NCBI GenBank assembly: GCA_964431075.1
Contig: CAYSID010000009.1
Coordinates: forward strand, 1-38,193
Length of the DNA: 38,193 nt
Reading direction: 5' to 3'
Origin: CAYHSW01 sp964431075
Lineage (GTDB): Bacteria; Patescibacteriota; Microgenomatia; JAMCZE01
Position numbers and translations under genes: made by a program. Within the stretch, counting starts at the first letter, position 1; each line of letters opens with the position of its first letter. This document shows, piece by piece, positions 8,164 through 15,427 of this stretch. Below the pieces are notes generated by a model. The model ran no database searches and was not told where the DNA came from. It saw only the letters and a program-made list of their open reading frames with translations.

Positions 8164-8301
8164 CTAAATTGAAAGTTTTTTGCGGCCTTTGGCTATGCGG
8201 CGTTTGATAACCCGGCGGCCGTCATGGGTAGCCATGCGGGAACGGAATCCGTGTTTGCGGGCGCGTTTTAATTTCTTCGGCTGCCAAACTCTCTTAGGCA
8301 T
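8164..8301 (-). CDS. rpmH: Large-subunit ribosomal protein bL34
   Basis: The minus strand encodes 45 residues starting MPKRVWQPKKLKRARKHGF and ending IKRRIAKGRKKLSI, a complete and typical bL34. It lies directly upstream of rnpA with a 1-nt gap. A minus-strand promoter with TTGTGT (8333-8338), a 16-nt spacer and GATAAT (8311-8316, preceded by TG as an extended -10) ends 9 nt before the ATG. The mRNA would therefore have almost no leader. This gene is separated from dnaA by the type IV secretion genes and the Fic block, unlike the usual adjacent rpmH-dnaA arrangement. Confidence 0.97.
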   Translation of the reverse strand: MPKRVWQPKKLKRARKHGFRSRMATHDGRRVIKRRIAKGRKKLSI

Positions 8302-8310
8302 AGCTTCTTT

Positions 8311-8338
8311 ATTATCGCAAATAATTCAATAAACACAA
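8311..8338 (-). promoter_or_regulatory. rpmH-rnpA promoter
   Basis: TTGTGT (8333-8338), 16-nt spacer, GATAAT (8311-8316) with an upstream TG dinucleotide, on the minus strand. The start codon follows 9 nt after the -10 box, leaving a leader of about 2-3 nt. Confidence 0.6.
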
Positions 8339-8373
8339 TACTCCAATAATTCTAATTGCCAATCAACCGATAT

Positions 8374-8436
8374 CCAATAACCAATAAATGGGTCTTGAGG
8401 ATTGGACATTGAGGAATTGTGTATTGGCGTTATTGG
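8374..8436. repeat. Intergenic ATTGG/CCAAT short-unit repeat
   Basis: Two perfect CCAATAA units (8374-8387) are followed by a run of ATTG-containing 7-8-nt units from 8401 (ATTGGAC, ATTGAGG, AATTGTG, TATTGGC, GTTATTGG). The CCAATAA and TTATTGG ends are complementary and could form a hairpin. It fills the spacer between rpmH and the TraC-like gene. A frame reading through it would add an unconserved hydrophobic N-terminus to the TraC-like protein, which I reject. Confidence 0.65.
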
Positions 8437-8456
8437 TTTTATTGAAATTGTATGTC

Positions 8457-8485
8457 TTGATTTATGGCAAAAAGTTTTGCATACT
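8457..8485 (+). promoter_or_regulatory. Promoter of the TraC-like/VirB4 operon
   Basis: TTGATT (8457-8462), 17-nt spacer and CATACT (8480-8485). The ATG at 8499 lies 13 nt after the -10 box, giving a leader of about 7 nt. This supports that ATG over upstream alternatives. Confidence 0.5.
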
Positions 8486-8498
8486 AAGTGTACTGCCC

Positions 8499-9176
8499 AT
8501 GCCGCTAGACACTAATAAAATTGCCATCCGGGGATCAACACAGGAACATCTGGAAATTGAAGACATCCGCGATAATCTGATTTTATTAAAGGACGGTTCG
8601 TGTGCCCTGGTTATTCAAACCTCGGCCGTTAATTTCGGTCTGCTTTCCGCCGCCGAACAGGAGGCCATTATTTACGCTTATGCCGGGTTGTTAAACTCTC
8701 TAACCTTTGCCGTTCAGATTGTCATTCGCAGTAAAAGAAAGGATATCTCTTCCTATGTAGCCAAACTTGAGGTGGCCGAGCAAAAGCAGGATAACCCGTT
8801 ACTAAAGAACCAAATTGCCATCTATCGGGACTTTATCATCAAGACAGTGAAAGATAACAATGTCTTGGATAAAAAATTTTATATTATTATCCCTTTTTCC
8901 TCACTGGAACTGGGGGTGGGGAGTTCGGCTAAATCATTATTCAAACAACGGGAATTGCCGATGGCCAAAGAGCTTATTTTAGAAAAGGCCAAGGTCTCGC
9001 TGGCCCCGAAGGCGGAACATCTTTACCGGTTAATGGGGAGTCTCGGGCTGAAGGGAAGACAGATGACCACCCCGGAACTGATCGAATTGTTTTTTGATGC
9101 TTATAATCCCGACACCGACCGGCCGAATGTTGGAGAAATAACCAGTTATACAACCCCAATCGTGACGAAGAAATAG
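8499..9176 (+). CDS. TraC-like type IV secretion protein
   Basis: This 225-residue protein starts MPLDTNKIAIRGSTQEHLEI. It resembles the N-terminal TraC-like domain of conjugative VirB4/TraC ATPases, with IEDIRDNLILLKDGSCALVIQ and a long helical middle. It has no Walker motifs. In Patescibacteria such a protein is regularly encoded just before a VirB4 ATPase, and here only 6 nt separate the two genes. It probably works with VirB4 at the inner face of the membrane. I chose the ATG at 8499 because a promoter ends just before it and the upstream extension is repeat sequence. The exact function is not established. Confidence 0.75.
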   Translation: MPLDTNKIAIRGSTQEHLEIEDIRDNLILLKDGSCALVIQTSAVNFGLLSAAEQEAIIYAYAGLLNSLTFAVQIVIRSKRKDISSYVAKLEVAEQKQDNPLLKNQIAIYRDFIIKTVKDNNVLDKKFYIIIPFSSLELGVGSSAKSLFKQRELPMAKELILEKAKVSLAPKAEHLYRLMGSLGLKGRQMTTPELIELFFDAYNPDTDRPNVGEITSYTTPIVTKK

Positions 9177-9182
9177 AATTAT

Positions 9183-11087
9183 ATGAATTTACCATTTTTA
9201 AAAAAGCCGGAAACTAAAGAGGAAAGCGTTAACCCAAAATTGACCACCGGTCTGGTGTCGGTGAAAGATGTCATTTCGCCGCCGGCCATTGAAGTGGATT
9301 TCAATCACATAAAGATCGGTAACACTTATTTTCGCAGCATGTTTATTGCCGGCTACCCCCGGTTTGTCAGCGCCAACTGGCTGGCTCCGCTTATCAATTT
9401 TAACCACTCGCTGGACATTTCCATGTTCGTTTACCCCGTGGAAAGTAAGGAAATCTTGAATGATTTAAAGAGGAAAATTGCGGAAATGGAGGCGACGATT
9501 GAGAGCGATATCAAACGGGGAAAAGTCATCGATCCCGGGGTTCAGGTTGCCCTTGATGACGCTCTTGCATTGCAGGAACAACTGGCTAAAGGGGCGGAAA
9601 AGTTTTTTCAGTTCGGACTATACGTCACCATTTCATCAGACTCACTGGATGAACTTGATCAGGTGACCAAGGAAGTCAACTCTACCTTGGGAGCATTATT
9701 AATAATCAGCAAGCCGGCGACGCTGCAAATGGAAGACGGGTTTAAAACCACTTTACCGACCTGCTTGGATAAACTGATGATCACCAGAAACATGGATACC
9801 ACCTCTTTGGCAACCACTTTCCCTTTTACTTCTTCGGAGTTGACCGCCAACGAAGGGGTTTTGTACGGCATCAACGAACATAACGACTCCCTGATTATTT
9901 TTGACCGGTTTACCCTGGAAAACGCTAATGAAGTGGTTCTGGGAAAGTCCGGGTCGGGAAAAAGTTTTCTTGTTAAACTTGAAGCTTTGCGGTCCTTGAT
10001 GTTTGGCACCGACGTCATAATAATTGATCCGGAAGAAGAGTATAAAGCTCTTTCCAAAGCCGTAGGCGGCGATTACATTTCTTTTGGTTTTTCCAGTAAT
10101 ACTTACATTAATCCCTTCGAAATTTCCGGGGCCGCTGAAGGGGAAGGGACAGAAAACGAATTACAGATAAAAATCGGCTTCACTCTTGCGAGGTTATTGA
10201 AAATTATGGTGGAAACAAAGTCCGCCGAAGAAGACGCTGTTATCCATAACGCCTTGGAAATGACTTATAAGCAAAAGGGGATCACCTATGATTCTTCAAC
10301 TCATAAAAACGAGCCGCCGCTTCTTGAGGACCTGTATAAAGTTTTAATCGGGATGGAAAACCCCATGGCGCAAAATATTGCCCTGCGTCTGGAAAAATTT
10401 GTGAAAGGCAGTTTTGGCCAGATTTTCAATCGGAAGTCAACAATTAAACTCACAAATAATTTCACCGTTTTCAGTTTTAGAGACCTCGAGGATCAGATGC
10501 GGTCGCTGGCTATTTTTGTCATCGTCGACTACATCTGGAACCAAATCCGACGCAATATGAAACGGCGGATCTTAATCGTTGATGAAGCGTGGTACTTAAT
10601 GAAAAATCAAAACTCGGCGGAGTTTTTATGGTCGTTTGCTAAACGGGCAAGAAAATATTATCTCGGTCTGACAACCATAACCCAAGATGTCGAGGATTTT
10701 ATGGCCACGGATCTGGGAAAAACCATCGTTACCAACTCTTCAATTCAAATGTTAATGAAGCAATCACCAGCCTCTATTGACCACCTGGCGGGGGTCTTTT
10801 ATCTGTCCGAGGGAGAGAAAAGTTTTCTACTGTCCACCAACGTCGGTGAAGGATTGTTTTTTGCCGGTTCCTCTCATGTGGCCATGCGCGTTGTCTCTTC
10901 CCCTGACGAATACAAATTAATTTCCACTAAACCAAGTGAGCAGATACAACAACAAGAAGAAAAGGTTCTACGGGAGGATAGGGATACAGGTATACAGGCG
11001 CCAACGGTAGATGATTTGTTAAAAACCGTCAACAACCAACTAAATACCTCTGAAGCTACACCTCCCGAATCACGTCAAAGCCCTTGA
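9183..11087 (+). CDS. VirB4-family type IV secretion ATPase
   Basis: This 634-residue ATPase has an N-terminal VirB4/CagE-like region (1-220) and a RecA/HerA-like motor domain. Walker A is GKSGSGKS (254-261) and Walker B is ILIVDEAW (463-470). TTITQDVEDF (497-506) gives the conserved Gln region, followed by the IQMLMKQSP element. VirB4 proteins power assembly or transport in type IV secretion and conjugation. With the TraC-like protein and PrgI it makes a reduced system; a VirB6-like channel is not in this window. The C-terminal tail contains APTVDDLL (606-613), a motif shared with the PrgI protein, directly after a tail segment encoded by an octamer array. The last 32 nt overlap a convergent gene. 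Confidence 0.9.
   Translation: MNLPFLKKPETKEESVNPKLTTGLVSVKDVISPPAIEVDFNHIKIGNTYFRSMFIAGYPRFVSANWLAPLINFNHSLDISMFVYPVESKEILNDLKRKIAEMEATIESDIKRGKVIDPGVQVALDDALALQEQLAKGAEKFFQFGLYVTISSDSLDELDQVTKEVNSTLGALLIISKPATLQMEDGFKTTLPTCLDKLMITRNMDTTSLATTFPFTSSELTANEGVLYGINEHNDSLIIFDRFTLENANEVVLGKSGSGKSFLVKLEALRSLMFGTDVIIIDPEEEYKALSKAVGGDYISFGFSSNTYINPFEISGAAEGEGTENELQIKIGFTLARLLKIMVETKSAEEDAVIHNALEMTYKQKGITYDSSTHKNEPPLLEDLYKVLIGMENPMAQNIALRLEKFVKGSFGQIFNRKSTIKLTNNFTVFSFRDLEDQMRSLAIFVIVDYIWNQIRRNMKRRILIVDEAWYLMKNQNSAEFLWSFAKRARKYYLGLTTITQDVEDFMATDLGKTIVTNSSIQMLMKQSPASIDHLAGVFYLSEGEKSFLLSTNVGEGLFFAGSSHVAMRVVSSPDEYKLISTKPSEQIQQQEEKVLREDRDTGIQAPTVDDLLKTVNNQLNTSEATPPESRQSP
10976..10999. repeat. Tandem octamer array at the 3' end of virB4
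   Basis: About three 8-nt units with the core ATACAGG (10984-10991 and 10992-10999 are clear). They encode DRDTGIQA just before the APTVDDLL motif. The same unit occurs inside tsaD at 22783-22814. Confidence 0.75.
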
Positions 11088-12057
11088 AACTGCCGACAAT
11101 AGCAAAACCAATAATTTTACTGTCTGACGGTAATAAGACTTTTAATTTTTTAGCGGTTTCATTAAGACTCGCCCCTGAGCCAACAGCATCATCAATTATT
11201 AGAACATTTTTAAACGGTATATTCACATCTTTAATAAAAATTGTGTCCCGAGCATTTATGACACGCTCATCAATTTTTTCAAGCGTTTTTTGAGCCACAA
11301 TAACATCACCAGCTCGTGATTTTTTTAAATTTATTCGTGCCAACGGTAAATTAAGTGAATCTTCAAATTCGGTCATAAATTGAATAATTCGTGGAACGCT
11401 CGGCGGAATAAAAGCCACAGCATCAATTTCAAATTTAGATATAATCTGTAAGAGCAAGGGCTTAATTTCTAAAGCCACCTGTTTTATTAAATCTAAATTT
11501 TGTGCTTGTTTAGCATATAACATTAAAGCACCAAGTCTGGTTTTACCAAACTGTGAAATTGTATAAAAATCACCATATAAAACTTTGTCTAAGGCTTTAG
11601 TCTCTGGAAAGGAAGTTCTTACTTTGGAAGTTGCATCAATCCATCCTTCGTTTGTGCGTTCTTGATTAGTCAGATTTCGATTCCGAACATATGTTTCTGC
11701 CAAATGAATCTCTTGAGAAATTTGTTTAGTATTTTCTAACCATACCAAGAATCCGTCATATCCATAAACAATCTTACCCTGAGGGGTAATGTACATGTAA
11801 TCTTTGTTAATAAATTCTTTTATTTCTGCCGGAACTTGACTTAAAGCCACAACTGGTTTTGGTGGAATATATGTATAAAAAACAATTGGAGCTTTACCAT
11901 TTTTGAGGATAATACCCTCGTCAGTAAGTTTTTTAAGGTTCCGATGAACAGCGGCACGACCAAACGGCAGATTTCGAGACAGCTCATGCGCCCGCGCTCG
12001 ACCATTAGTTTTTATATAGGCAATAATTTTTTCTCTCAGGCTCGTCTGGTCATTCAT
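11056..12057 (-). CDS. HTH regulator fused to a phosphoribosyltransferase domain
   Basis: From the ATG at 12057 (MNDQTSLREKIIAYIKTNGR) this encodes 333 residues. The N-terminal ~65 residues form a winged helix-turn-helix (RAHELSRNLPFGRAAVHRNLKKLTDEG). A middle region follows, then a ComF-like type I phosphoribosyltransferase domain near the C-terminus with the PRPP-binding loop VLIIDDAVGSGASLNETAKK. Such fusions may sense nucleotides or PRPP, but the ligand is unknown. Longer upstream starts would read through a heptamer repeat (TQYTVYSIL), so I reject them. It is divergent from fic gene 1 and shares its regulatory region, so it may control that gene as well as itself. It overlaps virB4 by 32 nt. 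Confidence 0.72.
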   Translation of the reverse strand: MNDQTSLREKIIAYIKTNGRARAHELSRNLPFGRAAVHRNLKKLTDEGIILKNGKAPIVFYTYIPPKPVVALSQVPAEIKEFINKDYMYITPQGKIVYGYDGFLVWLENTKQISQEIHLAETYVRNRNLTNQERTNEGWIDATSKVRTSFPETKALDKVLYGDFYTISQFGKTRLGALMLYAKQAQNLDLIKQVALEIKPLLLQIISKFEIDAVAFIPPSVPRIIQFMTEFEDSLNLPLARINLKKSRAGDVIVAQKTLEKIDERVINARDTIFIKDVNIPFKNVLIIDDAVGSGASLNETAKKLKVLLPSDSKIIGFAIVGSFKGFDVIREV

Positions 12058-12063
12058 AGTACA

Positions 12064-12091
12064 CAGTATACTGTATACTGTATACTGCGTC
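12064..12091. repeat. Intergenic heptamer array
   Basis: Units CAGTATA, CTGTATA, CTGTATA and CTGCGTC directly upstream of the HTH-phosphoribosyltransferase start. The run is self-complementary (GTATAC) and could be either one of the short-unit arrays of this genome or an operator. Confidence 0.7.
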
Positions 12092-12096
12092 AAGTT

Positions 12097-12163
12097 GTGA
12101 ATTTGGATGATTTTTTGGCTAAATTCACGCGAATTTGACAAAAAGGCGTGAATATAGTATGAT
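12097..12163 (+). promoter_or_regulatory. fic gene 1 promoter with repeated operator-like elements
   Basis: A near-consensus promoter: TTGACA (12135-12140), 17-nt spacer, TATGAT (12158-12163). Perfect 8-bp arms ATTCACGC (12123-12130) and GCGTGAAT (12146-12153) flank the -35 box. A third related element, GTGAATTT, sits at 12097-12104, so related half-sites start at about 25-bp intervals (12097, 12121, 12146). This is the layout of a repressed promoter. The divergent HTH protein or the Fic protein itself are candidate regulators. Confidence 0.7.
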
Positions 12164-12173
12164 TGCGGGGAAT

Positions 12174-13022
12174 ATGATCTACCGTAATTTGATCCAAAAT
12201 CTCAAACAAAAATATGACCTACTGGCTCCCAAAAATACAGATTTATTAAAAATAATTCTCGAAGCGGAACTTGCGGAAACAGTTTATAACTCTAACGCCA
12301 TTGAAAATTCCCCTCTAACTTTGAGAGAAACCGAGCGAATCATTGCTCAAGAAATGGTTAAACGGCCAACGTTGAGGGAAGTTTACGAAGCTAGAAATTT
12401 AGCTGTGGTTATGAATAACATGGCTTCAAAAGGGGAATTATGTAAAGAATTGGTTTTAAGCTGGCACAAACTCCTTTTGACCGGAATTGACGATTTTATT
12501 GCCGGCCGATTTCGGGCCAATGATGAATATGTCCGGGTTGGTTATTATATTGCTCCGGCACCCCAACATCTTGATCTAGCTTTTGATTCATTATTAAGGG
12601 ATTACCAAAACGATTTTGATGGTTATTTTCTGGACAAAATAACCAAGTTTCATTTGGAATTTGAAAATCTCCATCCGTTTAACGATGGTAACGGCCGGAT
12701 CGGCCGGGTAATTATCAATTATCAGCTGGCACAACTTGGTTTTCCCCCCATCATTATTCGCGGTAAAGAAAAGGTCATTTATGGTAAAACTTTTGAAGTT
12801 TACCGCGAGACTAAAAATATTAAACCATTATTAAAAATTATCACTTTGGCTTTATTAGAGTCATTTCACAAAAGACTGGCTTATTCGGAAAACAAAAAAA
12901 TAATTACTTTGTCTGATTATGTCAAAACACAAGATAGGTCCGCCCCAGCTGTCTTTAACGCCGCCAAACGGCAATCTATTCCCGCTTTTCGAGAAAGAAA
13001 TATCTGGAAAATTGGGGTTTAG
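12174..13022 (+). CDS. Fic/DOC family protein 1
   Basis: This 282-residue Fic protein, starting MIYRNLIQNLKQKYDLL, has the catalytic motif HPFNDGNGRIGR (167-178) with the essential His. Fic enzymes usually transfer AMP from ATP onto target proteins. An inhibitory motif SNAIEN (40-45, S-x-x-x-E-N) in the N-terminal part makes it a class II, self-inhibited type. The target is unknown. The promoter -35 box lies over the TTG that would begin a longer frame, so the ATG at 12174, about 4 nt after the expected transcription start, is chosen. The TAG stop overlaps the stop of a decayed gene on the other strand. Confidence 0.88.
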   Translation: MIYRNLIQNLKQKYDLLAPKNTDLLKIILEAELAETVYNSNAIENSPLTLRETERIIAQEMVKRPTLREVYEARNLAVVMNNMASKGELCKELVLSWHKLLLTGIDDFIAGRFRANDEYVRVGYYIAPAPQHLDLAFDSLLRDYQNDFDGYFLDKITKFHLEFENLHPFNDGNGRIGRVIINYQLAQLGFPPIIIRGKEKVIYGKTFEVYRETKNIKPLLKIITLALLESFHKRLAYSENKKIITLSDYVKTQDRSAPAVFNAAKRQSIPAFRERNIWKIGV

Positions 13023-13185
13023 TTTTTAACAACTTTATAATGCAGTTGGACGGTTTGGGAACTTAATTTATTAACTTCCAAAATTTAAACCCCGCCCAGT
13101 CTTCTTGAGAAGTAAAATCAGTACTGCCATCCAATTTTGCTATCATGCCGTTGGCGGTTATGGCCATGTATAAAATCGTTTTCAT
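13019..13185 (-). pseudogene. Gutted RibD-C/dihydrofolate-reductase-like gene
   Basis: The minus strand begins ATG at 13185 and reads 40 codons, starting MKTILYMAITANGMIA and including DFTSQEDWAGFKFW, then a stop at 13063-13065. The start is typical of patescibacterial RibD-C/DHFR-like reductases. In another frame, 13019 to about 13078 reads EVNKLSSQTVQLHYKVVKN and a stop, which looks like the family's C-terminus. So the beginning and end survive while the middle (roughly 110-120 codons of a ~170-residue protein) is deleted with a frame change. Its ATG overlaps the TGA of fic gene 2 as ATGA, implying that an intact version was translationally coupled to that gene. Confidence 0.65.
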
Positions 13186-14120
13186 ATGCTGTGTTTTTGT
13201 TTTGTTTGTTGGTACCGATTAAAAGCGTCTATTGAAGAAAGCCAGTTTCGACCGATTTTATGAGCCTCAAGCTTACCAGATCTGGCTAAAAGATTAAGAT
13301 ATTTATCAGAAAATGGAGTTTGTTTTGCCAACTCAGAAAGTGATATGAATACTTCTTTGGATGGTGTTAGAACTTTAATATAAATATCTAAAGTTCTTTC
13401 TACCGCTTGGGCAATAAAATTAACAAAGGATTTGTAGTCTCCAACATCTGCCTTTTGTAAATCCTTGTAATATATTTTACGATCGTTTTTTAAGATAATA
13501 ACCAATGGGTATCCTTTTGACATTAATAAAAGATTCATAACTAAACGTGAAGTTCTTCCATTGCCATCAAAAAATGGGTGAATGTACACAAGCTTATGAT
13601 GAAATATTGCCGCCAATTCAACCGGATGAAGTTTATCTTTATTTTCTTCAAACCACTCCATAAGCTCGTGCATTAAAGCCGGAACTTCAAAAAAATCCGG
13701 TGGCTGATGTACCGCGCCACCAATATACACTTTTCCGTTTCGATACTTTCCTGCCCATTGCCTTTCCGTCTCCAAAACTACAATTTTATGCAAGTTTCTT
13801 ATTGCCATTTCCGAAAAAGTTTGAGGGCGATCCTTCTCTACTAAGCTGTATAAATAATCTAATGCCTCATAATGATCTTTTGCTTCAAGGTGATCTTTTA
13901 ATGGTTTATTCTTGATTGTAATTCCTTCATTAATTACTAAAAATGTTTCCCTAAGAGTTAGACTGTTCCCTTCTATGGCATTAGAATTGTATGTCATGTC
14001 TATCTTAAACTGTTCTTGAAGTTTTTCAACTTTTGACGGAGGTAGGGGTCTTAACTTATTAATAATTGATAATTTTTTATCAATTCTTTGTGAAATTATT
14101 TTATCAATAAAACTTCCCAT
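13182..14120 (-). CDS. Fic/DOC family protein 2 with C-terminal HTH
   Basis: From the ATG at 14120 (MGSFIDKIISQRID) this encodes 312 residues. The Fic motif is HPFFDGNGRTSR (181-192) and the N-terminal inhibitory motif is SNAIEG (46-51). The flap region GGAVHQPPDFFEVPALM precedes the catalytic motif. The C-terminal ~45 residues (SLSELAKQTPFSDKYLNLLARSG, then AHKIGRNWLSS) look like a MerR/excisionase-type DNA-binding domain, so it may regulate its own promoter. The promoter ends 8 nt before this ATG, excluding the longer frame from 14165. It is followed, with an ATGA overlap, by the RibD-like remnant. Confidence 0.88.
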   Translation of the reverse strand: MGSFIDKIISQRIDKKLSIINKLRPLPPSKVEKLQEQFKIDMTYNSNAIEGNSLTLRETFLVINEGITIKNKPLKDHLEAKDHYEALDYLYSLVEKDRPQTFSEMAIRNLHKIVVLETERQWAGKYRNGKVYIGGAVHQPPDFFEVPALMHELMEWFEENKDKLHPVELAAIFHHKLVYIHPFFDGNGRTSRLVMNLLLMSKGYPLVIILKNDRKIYYKDLQKADVGDYKSFVNFIAQAVERTLDIYIKVLTPSKEVFISLSELAKQTPFSDKYLNLLARSGKLEAHKIGRNWLSSIDAFNRYQQTKQKHSI

Positions 14121-14128
14121 CTTTATAG

Positions 14129-14158
14129 ATTCTAAACCATACACTTTGACATTGTCAA
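14129..14158 (-). promoter_or_regulatory. fic gene 2 promoter
   Basis: Minus strand: TTGACA (14153-14158), 18-nt spacer, TAGAAT (14129-14134). The -35 box is part of the inverted repeat TTGAC-AAT-GTCAA, a possible operator. The ATG follows 8 nt after the -10 box. Confidence 0.6.
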
Positions 14159-14185
14159 CAAACAAATAGTTATTATTTGAGCACG

Positions 14186-14227
14186 AAGTATATGGTTTAG
14201 ATTAATTCTAGAGCTATACCATACTTT
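14186..14227. repeat. Imperfect inverted repeat between dnaN and fic gene 2
   Basis: Arms AAGTATATGGT (14186-14196) and ACCATACTTT (14218-14227) surround a nearly palindromic TTAGATTAATTCTAG centre. It could be a hairpin at the dnaN 3' end or a protein site upstream of the fic promoter. No U-tract follows, so it is not a clear terminator. Confidence 0.45.
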
Positions 14228-14231
14228 ACAA

Positions 14232-15329
14232 TTAATTTTGCACCCTAACTGGCATGATGAGATGAAGGAAGTCTTTGTTACCCACAACTTCAAATAGGCC
14301 GGCGGCAAGGGGAGTAGAATAAGCAAACTTAAGCTCGCTGTCACCAACAGCGTTTAATAAATCCATTAAATAATGAAAATTGAAGGCAATGACAAATTCT
14401 TCGTCTTGAGGTTTCTCATTTTTTATCTCAATTTCATTCTCGTTTTCTCCCGTCTGTTGCGCCTGCGATTTTACTATCAACGATGAACCATGAACTACAA
14501 ACTTTACGATGTTTGCGCTGTCACGAGCAAAAATTCCGGCTAATTTTACAGCTTTTAACAGTTCAGGCGCGTCGATTGTAATGGAATTATCCAAAGACCG
14601 GGGAATAATTTTTTCGTAAGGGGGAAAGTTACCGGCAATCAGGCGAGCCACCAGAATCGTCTCTTCAAGATAAAAGGTCACGCTGTTTGGGGAAACAGAT
14701 ATCTTTAAGTTTTTACCCTCCATCCGGGCAATTTCAGCAATGGCTTTGGCCGGAATTACGGCTGCAAACTCGTCAGTTTTAATCCCCGTTATTATTTGTG
14801 ATAATCTAAACCCGTCAGTTGTCACCAAGGTTAGGTTGTTTCCCCCTTTAACCAAAACTCCGGTTAACGCCGGCCGGGATTCGTCGATCCCTACGGCAAT
14901 TATTATTTTGCCGACAATTTCTTTAAATTTTAAAAAGTCCAACGCAAATTTTATTTCCTTATCATTATCCTTCAGTTCCAGTGTCGGCCAATCCGAGGCG
15001 GGGATGCCGTTTATTTTAGCTGTGAAATTTCCGGAAGTTACAACCAACTGCCCTTCTTTCCGTTCAAGAACAACCTTACCCGCGGGAAGACTGCCGACAA
15101 TTTCCGTCAACGTCCGGGCGGGGACAGTGAAACTTCCGTCAACCAAGATTTTGGCCCCAATCATGGTTTCCAAGGAAATTTCCAGATTGGTTCCGGTAAG
15201 TTTTAACTGGCCATCAATCGTTTCTAGTAAGACATTACCCAAAATAGGCAACTGAATTTTTCCCGCTATAATTCTGGAAACAGTCGTCAATCCTTTTATC
15301 AGGTTTTCCTGCAAAATTTCTATTTTCAT
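14232..15329 (-). CDS. dnaN: DNA polymerase III beta subunit (sliding clamp)
   Basis: This 365-residue protein, starting MKIEILQENLIKGLTTVSRI, forms the three-domain ring clamp that tethers the replicative polymerase. Recognisable elements are QLPILGNVLLET, the domain 1 end with FPxx-like SDWPTLEL, VLVKGGNNLTLVTTDGFRLS in domain 2 and the C-terminal FLHLIMPVRVQN, corresponding to the clamp's MPxR end. A Glu/Asn-rich insertion (GENENEIEIKNEKPQDEE) lies in domain 3. I chose the ATG at 15329 because it gives the family-typical start; the extra 15 codons upstream read through the origin region. It lies downstream of dnaA in the same direction. Confidence 0.96.
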   Translation of the reverse strand: MKIEILQENLIKGLTTVSRIIAGKIQLPILGNVLLETIDGQLKLTGTNLEISLETMIGAKILVDGSFTVPARTLTEIVGSLPAGKVVLERKEGQLVVTSGNFTAKINGIPASDWPTLELKDNDKEIKFALDFLKFKEIVGKIIIAVGIDESRPALTGVLVKGGNNLTLVTTDGFRLSQIITGIKTDEFAAVIPAKAIAEIARMEGKNLKISVSPNSVTFYLEETILVARLIAGNFPPYEKIIPRSLDNSITIDAPELLKAVKLAGIFARDSANIVKFVVHGSSLIVKSQAQQTGENENEIEIKNEKPQDEEFVIAFNFHYLMDLLNAVGDSELKFAYSTPLAAGLFEVVGNKDFLHLIMPVRVQN

Positions 15330-15427
15330 CGGTGATAAGTAATAATAATGATAGATTAGTTGATATGTTGACAATTGTCCATGCTCAGGATCAATTGTTA
15401 TGTGGATAAGTTATCCACTTATCCCCA
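15330..15427. other. Probable replication origin (dnaA-dnaN spacer)
   Basis: The spacer has three DnaA-box-like 9-mers in a row: TGTGGATAA (15401-15409, a perfect TTATCCACA on the other strand), TTATCCACT (15411-15419) and TTATCCCCA (15419-15427). They abut or overlap the dnaA stop. A perfect palindrome GACAATTGTC (15370-15379), a CAATTGT copy (15392-15398) and an AT-rich stretch (15336-15360) that could unwind complete the picture. dnaA-dnaN spacers are a usual oriC site. Neighbouring genes on both sides read leftward, so gene orientation does not mark a replichore switch. Confidence 0.6.

Noticed and set aside
8388..8498. Hydrophobic N-terminal extension of the TraC-like protein (a possible signal or TM segment)
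   Set aside because: It is translated from the ATTGG repeat and from the promoter of the gene itself, so it is not likely to be protein coding.
12058..12141. N-terminal 28-residue extension of the HTH-phosphoribosyltransferase protein
   Set aside because: It reads through a GTATACT heptamer run and the fic 1 regulatory region; the ATG at 12057 begins a family-like HTH start.
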